DNA of 64,000 nt from Maratus speciosus (Eukaryota; Arthropoda; Arachnida; Araneae; Salticidae). A program made the position numbers and the translations under genes. Shown here one piece after another: positions 47,629 through 58,370 of this stretch (position 1 is its first letter; each line of letters opens with the position of its first letter). The DNA lies in contig OZ010790.1 of NCBI GenBank assembly GCA_963932465.1, positions 349,395,087 through 349,459,086 on the forward strand, written 5' to 3'. Under the pieces are notes generated by a model, which saw only the letters and a program-made list of their open reading frames with translations, did no database searches and was not told where the DNA came from.

Positions 47629-48945
47629 GATCGACCGAAAATTCGGTTTCGGTTTTGTTTGCGGCTTAAAACCTGAGTTTTGCCGGAAATTCGTTTTCGG
47701 CGAAAGTCCTTCCAGACCGAAACTTGACTGAAACTATCTGCACTCCAAAAATATAGTTTCTTCCTTCGAAATCCTTCAACATTACTCATCGATTTGAGCG
47801 ATATCGGCTCAAATGAAACACTATTTATTGCTATGAACTTCACTGTTAATAATTATCAATCATGACTGATTCAAGGCGTGAGAGCAAAATATTAAGCAAG
47901 CAATGCATATATAAGTGAATTTTGAAGACGCTTCACGGGTTTATTAAAAGCTGCAGACTTATCCGTAATAAAATACTTTTAGTTTCAAGACGCAGAAGAG
48001 TTTCGAATACTCTTTGAGAAAGTTCTGGTATAACAGATGACCATTTATAAAAATTATTATTAACCCATTTTAGGCCAAGCATAGAAATTTTATGAAATGT
48101 GGTATTATTTTCATTGAAATATGCTTAAATTACATTTATTAAGACAAAAAGAAGTTTCGTGCATGAAAAATAATATTTTATTTGAGAAATAAAATGCATT
48201 CGACCAATGCTGGGCTAACGATTCATAAAATTTAAAATTAATGGTTTTTTTTAATTTTTTATGACTTTTGTTTTATTATTATTATATTTACAGAACTTGC
48301 AACTTTAATCCATTATAAAAACATATGATTAATCTCAAGTGGAATAATTATACATTTTCAAAAAGTCGAATTTGTCAATAATCGTTTGATTTTTAAAAGA
48401 CTAGGCTTTAAAAGACTTTAGTATTTTGAAAAATTCTCGACTGAAAGTGTTTATTCCAATTGATTTACTGATATTTTACAGATTTCTTCAGAACCGTTAA
48501 AAATAGCAGAAAAATAAAATTAGTGAAAAATATTACTCACAATATTAATAAAAAAAAATATTGAAATGGGGCGTTTACGCCCCTTTGCCCGAAAATGGGT
48601 TAAAGATAAATAGATAAATCAACGTATGCATACCTAAAACATTTTTCAAGTTGATGAAATTCATATAAGTAGAAAATGAATTTGTATCGTAAATGAAATA
48701 ATTCCACTTTATTTTATATGAAAAAAAAAATAAAGTTTTGATCCGAAGCACAGAGAGTCAACTTGGGCCACTCGTATAATTACATGTATAATTAAGTATA
48801 AGTAGTTATGTTTACCATTAATTTCTTAAAGAAATTCTTGGACATTTTCATTTTTCTTTTCGTTTTCGGCTTAAAAGAGGAAAATTACATAAATGCAGTT
48901 TCGGTTACAGTTTCGGTCTTAAAAGCTTATTTCGATCGATCCTTA
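47629..48945 (+). mobile_element. Dispersed repeat R-B, fuller copy, hAT-like ends
   Basis: The left end GATCGACCGAAAATTCGG (from about 47629) and right end 'ccgaaa...ttatttcgatcgatc' (to about 48945) are inverted; both subterminal regions repeat 'tttcggtttt' phrases. The interior aligns with 15270-15680 and is interrupted by a TTAA MITE. Flanks TATTATTA and ACTTATTA agree at 6 of 8 if three further bases are included at each end, so a hAT assignment is possible but weak. Confidence 0.6.
48060..48603. mobile_element. TTAA MITE nested in R-B (piggyBac-like)
   Basis: TTAACCCATTTTAGGCCAAGC at the left (TTAA 48060-48063) is mirrored by 'ctttgcccgaaaatgggTTAA' (TTAA 48600-48603). The uninterrupted R-B copy at 15.3 kb reads 'ctttataaaagata' at the equivalent point, where this copy reads 'attatTTAA[...]TTAAagata', so insertion at a TTAA with duplication is directly supported. 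No transposase frame inside. Confidence 0.85.
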
Positions 48946-50285
48946 CTTATTATGTTTTAAAATAAATTACCGGCATAAAAAAATATAATCACACTTATTT
49001 TTTAGTTTCTGAAAAGCATTAAAATACCAGAAAGGAAATATTTTTGTATTTACCTTAAATAAGAAACATTTTTTAAAATTCACGTTAAAGTATAAAATAA
49101 AAAAAACAAAACAAATGTGATTTCCTAACGGATATAAAAATCGTATCCACGTAAAACGTTTTTCTTGTACAGTTTTCTGTTCTCTGAGACTTATTCCGTT
49201 ATAGCATTTTGTTACTTTAAAATAAGAAAAGAAAAGAAGTAAAGATGTCTTTAAAAAACTAAATAGAATAAATTATTTCGTTTCCTGGAAACCGTTGTCA
49301 AACTGTATGATGTTTATAAAATTGATTTAAAAGCATATTCGTTGTTTTTTTTATTTCTATTTTCTCATAAAAATTTTTTCAACCCCAAAACATTAATATT
49401 AATACAGCTTTAAACAGCAATATTAGGTTCATTTAATAATGCATTTAACTTTAAATAATTTTAAGTTAAACCAAAAAAAAAAAAAAAAAATCATCATTGA
49501 ATTTATGCGTTATTAACAGTTTTAAAATGTTGTGTTTCAAACTATTTTCTTTCATCTAATAAGCAAGTCTTTGTGATTAATAGTGGAAAATTTACAAAAC
49601 TTTTTGACATATATGCCATTTTAAACTTCTTTATAAACATTGCTAAGGAAGTGTTAAATTTGTAATGTTTGGTGTACCTTTCGCTTTAAAAAACTCCCCA
49701 CATCTTTATGTGGGTTTAGATATAGTGACTATAAATGCCTGTCTGTGCTGTAAATAGTATTTTTAATAATCTTTTACACTGAACTCGATAATTTGTATAA
49801 CAGTACGTTATTTTGCTGAAATGTTAAACCATTACTATCAGTATCACTAAACAGTACTTAAACGAGTCCCTGCGTGCTCGATTTAAAACACTGAATTTAT
49901 TTGTTTTGCTTTTAGAGGATATTTAAAAATGCAAAATGCGATATTCACAAATACAAAATGCGATATTTACAAATGACGTTAAATAACCGCAGATCTTCAT
50001 GTTACATCCACCATGTTCTACAGTGGAAACAACGCACTATAATTTTTTTTTTTTTTTACTTTTTTCGTAACACATAATTTTTACACTAAACACTTTCAAG
50101 GGTAATTTATACTTTTTTAAGATATTGAAGTGCTGCTAAAAATATTTTGAATGTTTGAATGGTCATTTTTGATATAAATTAGAAACAAGGTAAAGATGAA
50201 AACGAATACACCACAACACTATATTTGACCATTCTTTTGTAAAATTCATTATATGGTAAAGCCCATTTTAATGACATCTTTTCCA
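48946..50285. other. AT-rich non-coding interval
   Basis: Apart from homopolymer runs near 49472-49490 and 50043-50058, no coding sequence or repeat could be recognised. Confidence 0.5.
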
Positions 50286-50525
50286 TTCTATTAAATCCTA
50301 TCGTACGTAATTATGCCAATGATATCCCATTATAGGGTATGATTATAGATTGCCATATTGATTATTCTATTAAATACTATGATACATAATTAGGTCAATG
50401 ATATCACATGGTAGGTAATCATTCTAGTATGTCATGGTGATTATTCTATTAAGTCCTGTCACACATAATTGATTCAAAGATATCCCATGATAGGTAATGA
50501 TTATAGGTTATTATGGTTGTTACGT
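50286..50525 (+). repeat. 79-bp tandem repeat, three units
   Basis: 'ttctattaa(a/g)tcctat' recurs near 50286, 50365 and 50444. Each unit continues 'cgta.(g/c)ataatt..gtcaatgatatc.cat..taggtaatgattatag' and 'tatggtgatta'. About 80% alike. Confidence 0.8.
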
Positions 50526-52248
50526 CATATTTAAGATGGAGTTACATTATTTGGAATTCTTGAATTTATTGTATATAATCGTAATAAATTCTATTTAAAG
50601 CATTTTATATTTTTTATACAAATTTGTATTTAGTTAATACAAAGTTTCGAAAATTTCAACAGTATAATCATCTAACAAAATTTTTGTGTGAACGATAAAA
50701 ACGAAATTTTTGATTCAGTTTATACAGACTAACGTGAAATTTTCGTTATCAAAATTTTATTTAAAAAAATATTCAGAAGTTTTTGAGATATCCTGCGCGT
50801 TATGCCCAAAAACGTCATATGCAGAAAAATGACTTCAAAATTTCGGAAACACCGCTTCAGCTATTGGCGGATATAATTCTAAAAACCATTACTTCTGTTT
50901 TAATGGGTATTTCAAAGGAAACAATTGCGTCAAAATGTTCAGGAATAAATAGGAGTTTAACAACTAAAAAAAATTTAAATTTCCAAAAATTTGAGGCTTT
51001 GTGATATCTGCGACCCTCTAAAAATAATTATAATATACTGCATCAAGTAATATTTAAAATAAATAAGGTGGTTATTGATATTTATAATACTTTTCTTTGA
51101 ATGTGGCATTTTTCAAATTAACAGACTTCAGAACTCAAAACAAAAAGATAAAAAAGCTCTCAAAATCATATATGATATATTTGAAATCTTTGCAAACTCC
51201 TGTAAAACATATATATAAGCTACTGTGGTTTTTAAAAATAATATTATTTTCAATAATCAAGTTACACATTCAAATTTTGTAACTATCCAAGCTTTGTTAC
51301 ATGCATAAAAATGACTATGAGATTTTTTGATCGTTTTAAAAAATAAATTTGTTTTAATATAATCCAAAATATGGCTAACACATAGAAGCTGATAAAAAGA
51401 ACTGAAAAACACCATTTACGTTACTCACTAAAATTGTGTTTAAATCGGGAACAATAAAGCTTCATAAGCATGCACTTTCAAAATAAATGTCGGTATTCTT
51501 TAATGCATTTTGTCTTGAAGAATACTTTTGCACTGAACAGAAAATCCCACTTCCTTTGTGCGACATTCTAAACGAATTATAAATATACATCTTTAGCATT
51601 TACAAAATTTTGAATGCGAGCAGAAAAATACACAGAGAGTATCGGTAGCGCAGACAAACAAACAAATTGTATTCAAGTTAAACCTAGAATGCAATAATTT
51701 TCATTGAGCTTCTACAGTTTCGGAAACAAATTATATTGTATGCGGCAAATTTTTAAAATACGTTCAACGTACCAGGCCATCTCATACAGAAACAATGATT
51801 AATGCGAGAAGAGCATGACCATTATATTTGGCCTTCTCTCTCGATAAAAAAGTAATGATTTGGAAATGGGCCAAAATATTTGGAAATGTACCACTGCAAA
51901 TATGTATAAATACCGCGAAACGCATCTGATTGATCAGAGCTTTCTGACTTTTCTTAGCGGGAATCGTGCTTGGCGAAAACCATGAATGTAGAGAGTTTAG
52001 ATAGGATGGACGGGGAAAAGGGAAGAATCCTCTGAATTTCGATATACTTCTGTTTTAGATTTATTTTTCTTTTTTTGTCGATGGAAAAAGCGATTTTTAC
52101 AGAGAGAAGATAATTTCTGTTAATGAATGAGAGTGAGGGGGGGGGGGGGGGTCATCTGCGTTTGGAATCTAAAAACTCAATTTATAGTCGATTACGCGGG
52201 GGATTTGTGAGCATAGTGAGCATGGGGGCAGATCCCCTGCCCTCCTTA

Positions 52249-52295
<47 letters not shown>

Positions 52296-53660
52296 TAACG
52301 TATTTTTATATTTGTACATTTTCTCATTTAATTTACTTATTTCCATCTTATAGAGAATGATTTTAAATCCGTTAATATTATGGAAACGCGCATAATTTAA
52401 TTTTAGTTTCGTTTTTAATTCCATTAAATTACTAATATAGCGGCAGTATTTACAGAACTTTAATATGCTGAAGTGAAGTATTTTATTTTTCTTTGACTGA
52501 GAGCTCCGTTAAAATCATAAAATGCTATTGAGTGGAGATAAAAATTAGAACAGAACTATAGTTTTATTATTAACACTATGAAACGTACTTTCTATAGCAT
52601 CTTTGCTTTCACTTCGATCTATGATTTTCGATTAGTTTAGATGGTTACAATGGTTTCTATTATTTAGATCGCGCAGGTCGCAATGCTAACTCAAGAATAT
52701 TCGAAATGCGGACCTATTCATATTGTGGCATATTACAATATGGTTACTCACAAACAACAAATTTATTGTTATATCTTTAAGTAAGATAAAGTTTCTTGCT
52801 TCGAATAAAATTCCACAGCTTAAATAGCAGCATAGTGGGAGTGTAACTATTTAAAATGGCAGATTCTAAATTAAAGTCAAAAGGATTATTTTTTACCTTG
52901 CCAAAGGTGATTGTGTGTCAAGTCAACGAAAATCCAATCACATCCCAGAAGTTTCTGATGTCTACCAGTATCTTCAATATCCATAATCAACTGAAGAATT
53001 GCTATTATAAAGTATTATCATAAAACGAAGATATGGCAACCATGGAGAAATTAACTAGGTGTGACTTTGATTGTGTGGAAAGACAAAAATTGTTTGATAA
53101 CATAATTTTTACATTTGAAAAGATTATTTTTCTGTTATAGTTTATGTCAATAAATGTCGTTTCTAAAACGTTTAAAGTACGTGGAAGATTTTTATTACTT
53201 TTTTCCTTATGGATTTGAGATCTTTCGCCAATATTAATGCAAAACTCAATTATTGGCCTATGTAGAGATGGAAATGTATAATATCTTAAAATTTAGTTAA
53301 GCCGAAAGAGACATTTAAAATAATCGCTTTTATGACTAACTAAATTTAGAATGTTACATAACATTTTCGAAATAAGTAGAAATAATGTATTTTAGAGATT
53401 AATAAATGAGAAATTAACTGTTACTAAGGAAAATTAAAACTGTATTACAAAGTAATAAGCATGTTGTTTAGCGTATTATGTTAGTAAGAGTTTAAACTTT
53501 AAGTCAATCTTTTTACAAGAAGATATTTTATTTTATTATTACTTTTTTGTATAACTCTTGTTGTGTTGTTTAAAAAAATACATTTTTGTTATTATTTAGA
53601 TATTATTTTTTATTTTGTTTGGTATCATCGTACCCATTTAAAGTTTGAAAATTCCTATTT
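50526..53660. other. Mostly non-coding interval
   Basis: Contains a G14 run near 52138-52152 and a (TA)n microsatellite at 52249-52292. Short frames at 50783-51004, 51097-51282 and 52123-52424 have no recognisable domains; the last two overlap the TA tract or are AT-biased. 'gcgggggatttgtgagcatagtgagcatgggggcagatcccctgcc' (52196-52240) is a GC-rich patch with a GGGGCAGATCCCC hairpin, possibly an element end. Confidence 0.5.
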
Positions 53661-53823
53661 TTAATATATAACAAGGCGATAAACCCGGGATTCCCGAATT
53701 ACAGAATATAGATGAAAACAATACCATAATATTAAAATATTTATTTGCTTAAAAGACGTTACACATTAAAAGCAAAACACATTAAAAACACATTAAAAGC
53801 AAATTAAAAATCTATATTTACAT

Positions 53824-53853
53824 GTTTCAACTCATTTTTTGAGTCGTCGTCAG
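53824..53853 (-). other. CTGACGA-hairpin-GAAAC motif (hammerhead-core-like)
   Basis: On the minus strand CTGACGA is followed by a hairpin (GACTC/GAGTT around an A-rich loop) and then GAAAC. CUGANGA plus stem II plus GAAA is the hammerhead ribozyme core, and Penelope-like elements are known to carry hammerheads. A clear stem III with cleavage site is not visible, and one extra base interrupts the start of stem II, so activity is not claimed. Confidence 0.35.
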
Positions 53854-53934
53854 AATGTAAAACAGAAAATTACAAATGCATATGAAAAATGGAAAAAAAT
53901 CATCGAAAATAAACAAGTAATCATGTAACGCGCC

Positions 53935-54558
53935 CTACATTTTCGCGATTGCTCGTGTTCCCTCTATGTCGCGATGCCGTAATTTCTTCAACCATTCAAC
54001 CCATAAATTCGGGATACGAAAAGATAACGTATCGTTACAAACTCCTGAACCTCTTAAATAAATTTCAATGGGCTCTCTTATGAATAATTGTAAATAAAAA
54101 TTAGACCTGTAGATTATTTTACTCTCGTTAAAAAGTGTGTTCGTGTTCTCTATTTGATTTAGCCGGGATAAAGCAGTATTACCTCCATTGTATTTTATGT
54201 CCGCTATATGTTCTTTACATCTGATATTTAATTTTCGTTGGGTTATACCTATATAAGGATTTTTGATTCCTCCCTCCCTAATAAATGAAATCATATAAAC
54301 TCCTGAGAGGTCATCTATATTAATAGGATCAATTTTAGTATTTAAAAGCATCTTTAATTTCGGAAGCGGTTTCGCGATCAAACATAAGCCAAAATTTCTT
54401 AAATGATTTTTTATATGTTCAAAGAAACCCGGGAAATAATTTGCTACAACCCTTTTCATATTAATTACATTAATAGTTTTATTTTTATTTTTAGAAGTAT
54501 CAAATGAGCTCCGAATCAACGCTCTGTACCTGAATTTAATGATTATACCAAAGCCCAA
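53935..54558 (-). CDS. GIY-YIG endonuclease region of a Penelope-like element, 207 aa
   Basis: The longest open frame in the window. Residues 64-80 (PLPKLKMLLNTKIDPI) match the linker that in Penelope-like proteins joins the reverse transcriptase to the nuclease. The nuclease follows: GVYMI at 86-90 (the GIY half), PYIGITQRKL at 101-110 (the YIG half), conserved Arg at 108/113, EH at 116-117, and REPIEI at 161-166 with the likely catalytic Glu162. The region 'TALSRLNQIENTNTLF' corresponds to the family's S-A-[LV]-x-x-H segment, but its usual histidines are replaced, which may impair activity. The Met start is simply the first in frame; a full protein would be around 600-800 residues with the polymerase N-terminal to this point. 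Product acts in DNA nicking for target-primed integration. That the frame stays open while everything around is decayed implies a comparatively recent insertion. Confidence 0.8.
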   Translation of the reverse strand: MGFGIIIKFRYRALIRSSFDTSKNKNKTINVINMKRVVANYFPGFFEHIKNHLRNFGLCLIAKPLPKLKMLLNTKIDPINIDDLSGVYMISFIREGGIKNPYIGITQRKLNIRCKEHIADIKYNGGNTALSRLNQIENTNTLFNESKIIYRSNFYLQLFIREPIEIYLRGSGVCNDTLSFRIPNLWVEWLKKLRHRDIEGTRAIAKM

Positions 54559-55948
54559 CGAAAAAATACTGAAGGGAATACAACAACAGGAAAAAGAAAT
54601 ACAGATAATGATATTGGCTCAGCTTACAGACGGAGGTAGATTTCGAAGTGAAGTACTAATTTCACCAATAAAAAGTAAATCAAGATTAGAGATAAGCCCA
54701 GTTTAACAATTTTATCTGGCCGCTTTTTGGTGGTTTTCTAATTTCATTTTTCTGTAAGAGCTGGTTTTATCAGAATCATATTTAGACTGTAATAAAATAT
54801 ACATTTTTTTCCACGTTTAACAACTGGAAATTTTCTGCAACATTTTCACACTCATTTTTAAAAGTAAATACATAAAACTTGCTGAAGTCATTTTTTGAAG
54901 AGATTTATAAGCGACCTGTGTTTTTATTTCTCGTTTAATTAATTAGAACTTGATTTACAAGCAGTTATTTTCTCAGTACGGCCATTTTTGTTTGTTTCCA
55001 GCACTATCGCATTGAGAAATTCGGTTCAAAATATCCACTTTGACAGCATTTTTTGAAATATATTCTGCCTTTATCACAAAATCGGCCAATACAGCACGTG
55101 TTCTAGTAGGATGATCGGTCGAAAAAAAATAAATATTTCATCTTCAAAGCTCTTTAGAGCGGAAAAGGTTGCCTATTGTAATAAGAAGAAAAATGGCATA
55201 AATATTTAAAAAATCGGTTAACATCTTCCGTTCACGCATCGTACTTAAAATTAACGAAAAATTGCAAAAACGAATCCTTTTTCGTAATTTTTTTTTAATT
55301 AATTAAAACTTTAAGAATACACATGCTTTAGTTTTTTATGCTTGTTTTATGGTTTAAATAAACTAAATAAATTAAATTCTGAACAATAATCTAATTTTTT
55401 TCGTTCGCGCAACATCTTAGAATAAAACATAAATTTACCAATTTTTCGCAATTTTCAACCCGCAACTCTTAGTTCGTTTTTCTAGAACAAAAAGACCCAT
55501 AATTGACCACGTGGTTGTGGTTACCCATTGAGTTCCACGCACACCCTACCCAAACAACCAATTCTTGGATGTGGTATTTATATAATATTATAAAAAGAAC
55601 AGATGCTTGCAATGTCCAATTCTAATCAAATGCTTATAAAAAAAAATTCTGTTCTCCAGTTGATGTTTATGTTTCTTCAAAGGAATTACAATTTGGAAGA
55701 AAACGGATCTGTTGTTAATCATTTACAAAAAAGTTAAATTTGCAAGCGAAGCAGACAGCTTGCGATCTCCAGCGAGCAGTGAGCGGTTCCTAAAACAGTT
55801 CTAAAGTTCCTAAAGCAGCAGTGTACTCGGAAATTGATGAACATAAACACAGTTCTTTTGAATACTCGAAGCATATTTAGATGAATGGAAACCAAGTACA
55901 TCGACTAAGAGCCCAAATGGAAGATGAGAATTCAAATTAACGCAACAG

Positions 55949-57430
55949 CGCTAAACAGTGATCGCTTCGGAGTTCCCGAACGGCTAACAGGTATCATAGC
56001 GTCAAGTGTTTTGTAAGACGTTGGGATAATAGTCGACATCGATTCTTCTTATGTGTTTGATAAGTGTAAAATAAAAAAGAGACAAGGATCGTATTAGGAT
56101 GGATTTGAGAAGCCAATTCACATCCTCTGAGGAAAGTTTGGGCCTGTCCTTTGACGGACAAAATATCATTCTTTGTTCATCAAAAAATTGAATGCAAAGC
56201 ATTTTACCATGAATCTGAAATAAGAACACTATTCTCTTGCCCAGGAATCTGTATCAACATATATTGGACATGTATCTCCTTCCTCGAGTGCATCAAACGA
56301 TATAAGTCAAAGCATTATTTCTTGTTTGTCTGAAGTATCAATATCAGGAAAAAAACTAGAAGTATTAGTGTATGATGGCACTGTATCAAACACTGGATGG
56401 AATGACGGCGCCATCCATCAACTAGAAAATCATTTAGGGTGCCCGTAACAGTACAGCATATTCCTCCTGCATATTAATGATAATCTTTTTCGCCACATTT
56501 TCCAACATATTGATGGTCAAACTGCACGGCCTAAATCCTTTAGTGCGCCAATTGAGCAGCAGCTCATTTGCTGTGAAAAACTCCCTGTGGTCGATTATGA
56601 ATCCACAGATTGTTCAATTCCTGACACAGAAAGGACCTTTTTGAGCTAAGAAGAACAGAATTCGTTGAACATTTCAAGTGTAATCACATCGAGATATTGC
56701 TCAGACGACTTGGCAAGTCGGGGTCCTGGTCATTTCTCTAATTCCAGATTGCACACTGCAGCCAACAGAGTCCTTAGGTTGGATATAAGTTCATCATGTT
56801 CATTCGAAAACTTAAAAGGAATAGTTTGTTTCCTCTTAAATTTATACATGCCTCTGCGGTTTGCCATAAAATAAGCAAATACTTTACTGACGGACCAGAA
56901 AATGTTTTTCAAGAAATACAAACATAACGATACTTATCCGACAAATTACTACAAGTTGTTGATCCAGTAATAGAACGAAATGCGTTTTTTGCGCACCCAG
57001 AGAAAGTTCTGTTGGTAATGATTGTCGATGAAACAAGTAATATTCCTGAGCTCGGTTACAGAAGGGTCTTCAAAGTAAGACAAACCGTCCTAAAGAAGAA
57101 AACTGTTAAAAATGTCGTACCACCAAAGGTAAATTTTCAAGCCCCCAAATATATTGAAAGTATCAATTAAAATTCTTGTGTGGTATATCCTTCAAAATTA
57201 TGTGGGACCTAAGTGGAGATAATGTTAAATCACTTATCAATTCTGACTCTACGCTCACCAGAGAAATGCAAAAGTTTCCCTGTCACACATAGGCCGTTGA
57301 GATGTGCGTTAAGCGTATTATAGAGGCCTCGAATAAAGTATATGGACATGAAGATATAAATGGCTATGTCCGAGCAACACTGAAGTCTAGGTCAGTTATG
57401 CCTCAATTCTCCAGAAAATCAGACTTTAAA
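55949..57430 (+). pseudogene. Decayed transposase-like protein, copy B
   Basis: Broken by stops and frameshifts but with more of the protein than copy A. In order: DRFGVPERLTGIIASSVL (55959), DVGII, DSSYVFDKCKIKKRQ; a [FL]SFDGQN block (56140); ESVSTYIGHVSPSSSASNDI (56245); LVYDGTVSNTGWNDGAIHQL (56364), retaining Asp before GTV; LLHINDNLFRHIFQHIDG (56480) and ARPKSFSAPI; then RNAFFAHPEK-type and ELGYRR blocks (about 56980-57065); finally KFPCHT (57270) and NGYVRATLKSRSVMPQF (57345). All blocks shared with copy A are in the same order. I recall this architecture from many uncharacterised invertebrate proteins. Asp in DGTV and His/Cys in the distal FPCHT block are candidates for functional residues. 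Function as a transposase is inferred from its position between inverted repeats. Confidence 0.65.
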
Positions 57431-57879
57431 TATGTAGTCCATATAAAAAGAAAAAAGTAAAAAACACTCTAACCAAAATAATGATACTCTATGGAAAATC
57501 TTTGTAAAAAGTTCTAAATATAATGCAAATCTACAACCAACAATTGCTTGGTTGGTTGAGTAGGGTGTGGGTAAAACTCAATGTGCAACTACCGCCACAT
57601 GGTGTGTTCTGAGTCGTTTTGTTCTAGCAAAATTATCGACGAGTTGCACGATGCGAAACTGCGAAATCTGGTAAATTTATGTTTTTTTTTTCCAAAATAT
57701 TGCGCAAACGAAAAAAAAAATGGATTATTCATTAGAATTTATTTTTTTAGGTTATTCAAATCACAAAACAAGCCTAAATAAAAAGAAAAGAGCCTAATTA
57801 AACACATGGAATTGAGCTCACTGGCTATTCTCACTAATTGTATATTATACTCTTATTTCAAAGAATAATGCATCTAGAA

Positions 57880-58370
57880 ACATACATTAAGGGGTGGGGA
57901 TTACCCCCCCCCCTCATGTTTCCCATCTTTATACTTAACAAATGAGACTCCATAATCATATCAGGGAAGTGCCTTGTCTGAATAAACCGGTAGATCAAAT
58001 TCTAATTAAATCGGATAGAAAAATCCATTTATCTAAATTAAGGGGGTAAGGAGTATACCGCCCCCTTTATATTTAACCAAAAACCTCAAAATCTAATCAC
58101 GTAAGCGCTTATCAAAATTAACCGGTATTCCAAATTTAAATTGAATCTGATAATACTTCATGGAAAACCCATTTATCTATGTTAAGGGGGATTATCAACG
58201 TTTCCCCCCTTTATACTTAACCAATGAAGCTCCAAAACTAATCAGGGAATCGTCTTATCAGAATGAACCTAGAAATTTTTTTGAAGTAAATCGGATATTT
58301 CTGTCAAGAGTTATGCGTTACTTATGTACATACATAGGTACATAGATATATACATACAGACCGTGCGGGC
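57880..58370 (+). repeat. ~145-bp tandem array inside copy B, ending in a tetranucleotide tract
   Basis: 'ttaaggggg' markers near 57886, 58038 and 58179 start units reading 'ccccccctttatacttaaccaatga..ctccaaaactaatcagggaa.cg.cttatcagaat.aacc' and 'aaattgaatcggat'. It runs out through 'ttatgtacatacataggtacat' into an ACAT/ATAC-type tract. The layout (array of ~150-bp units, then tetranucleotide tract) parallels the other arrays in the window. Confidence 0.8.

Larger units (their letters stand above)
53670..54600 (-). mobile_element. Penelope-like retroelement, 5'-truncated
   Basis: The 3' two-thirds of a Penelope-like element on the minus strand: an open frame with the GIY-YIG endonuclease (53935-54558), then a 3' untranslated region with a hairpin followed by GAAAC (53824-53853) and an AT-rich tail ending near 53680. 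The reverse-transcriptase part expected upstream (at higher coordinates) is absent; repeat R-A begins within about 70 bp. 5' truncation is usual for target-primed retroelements. Confidence 0.7.

Noticed and set aside
52182..52424. Tyr-Ile repeat frames over the TA microsatellite
   Set aside because: Pure translation of (TA)n on either strand.
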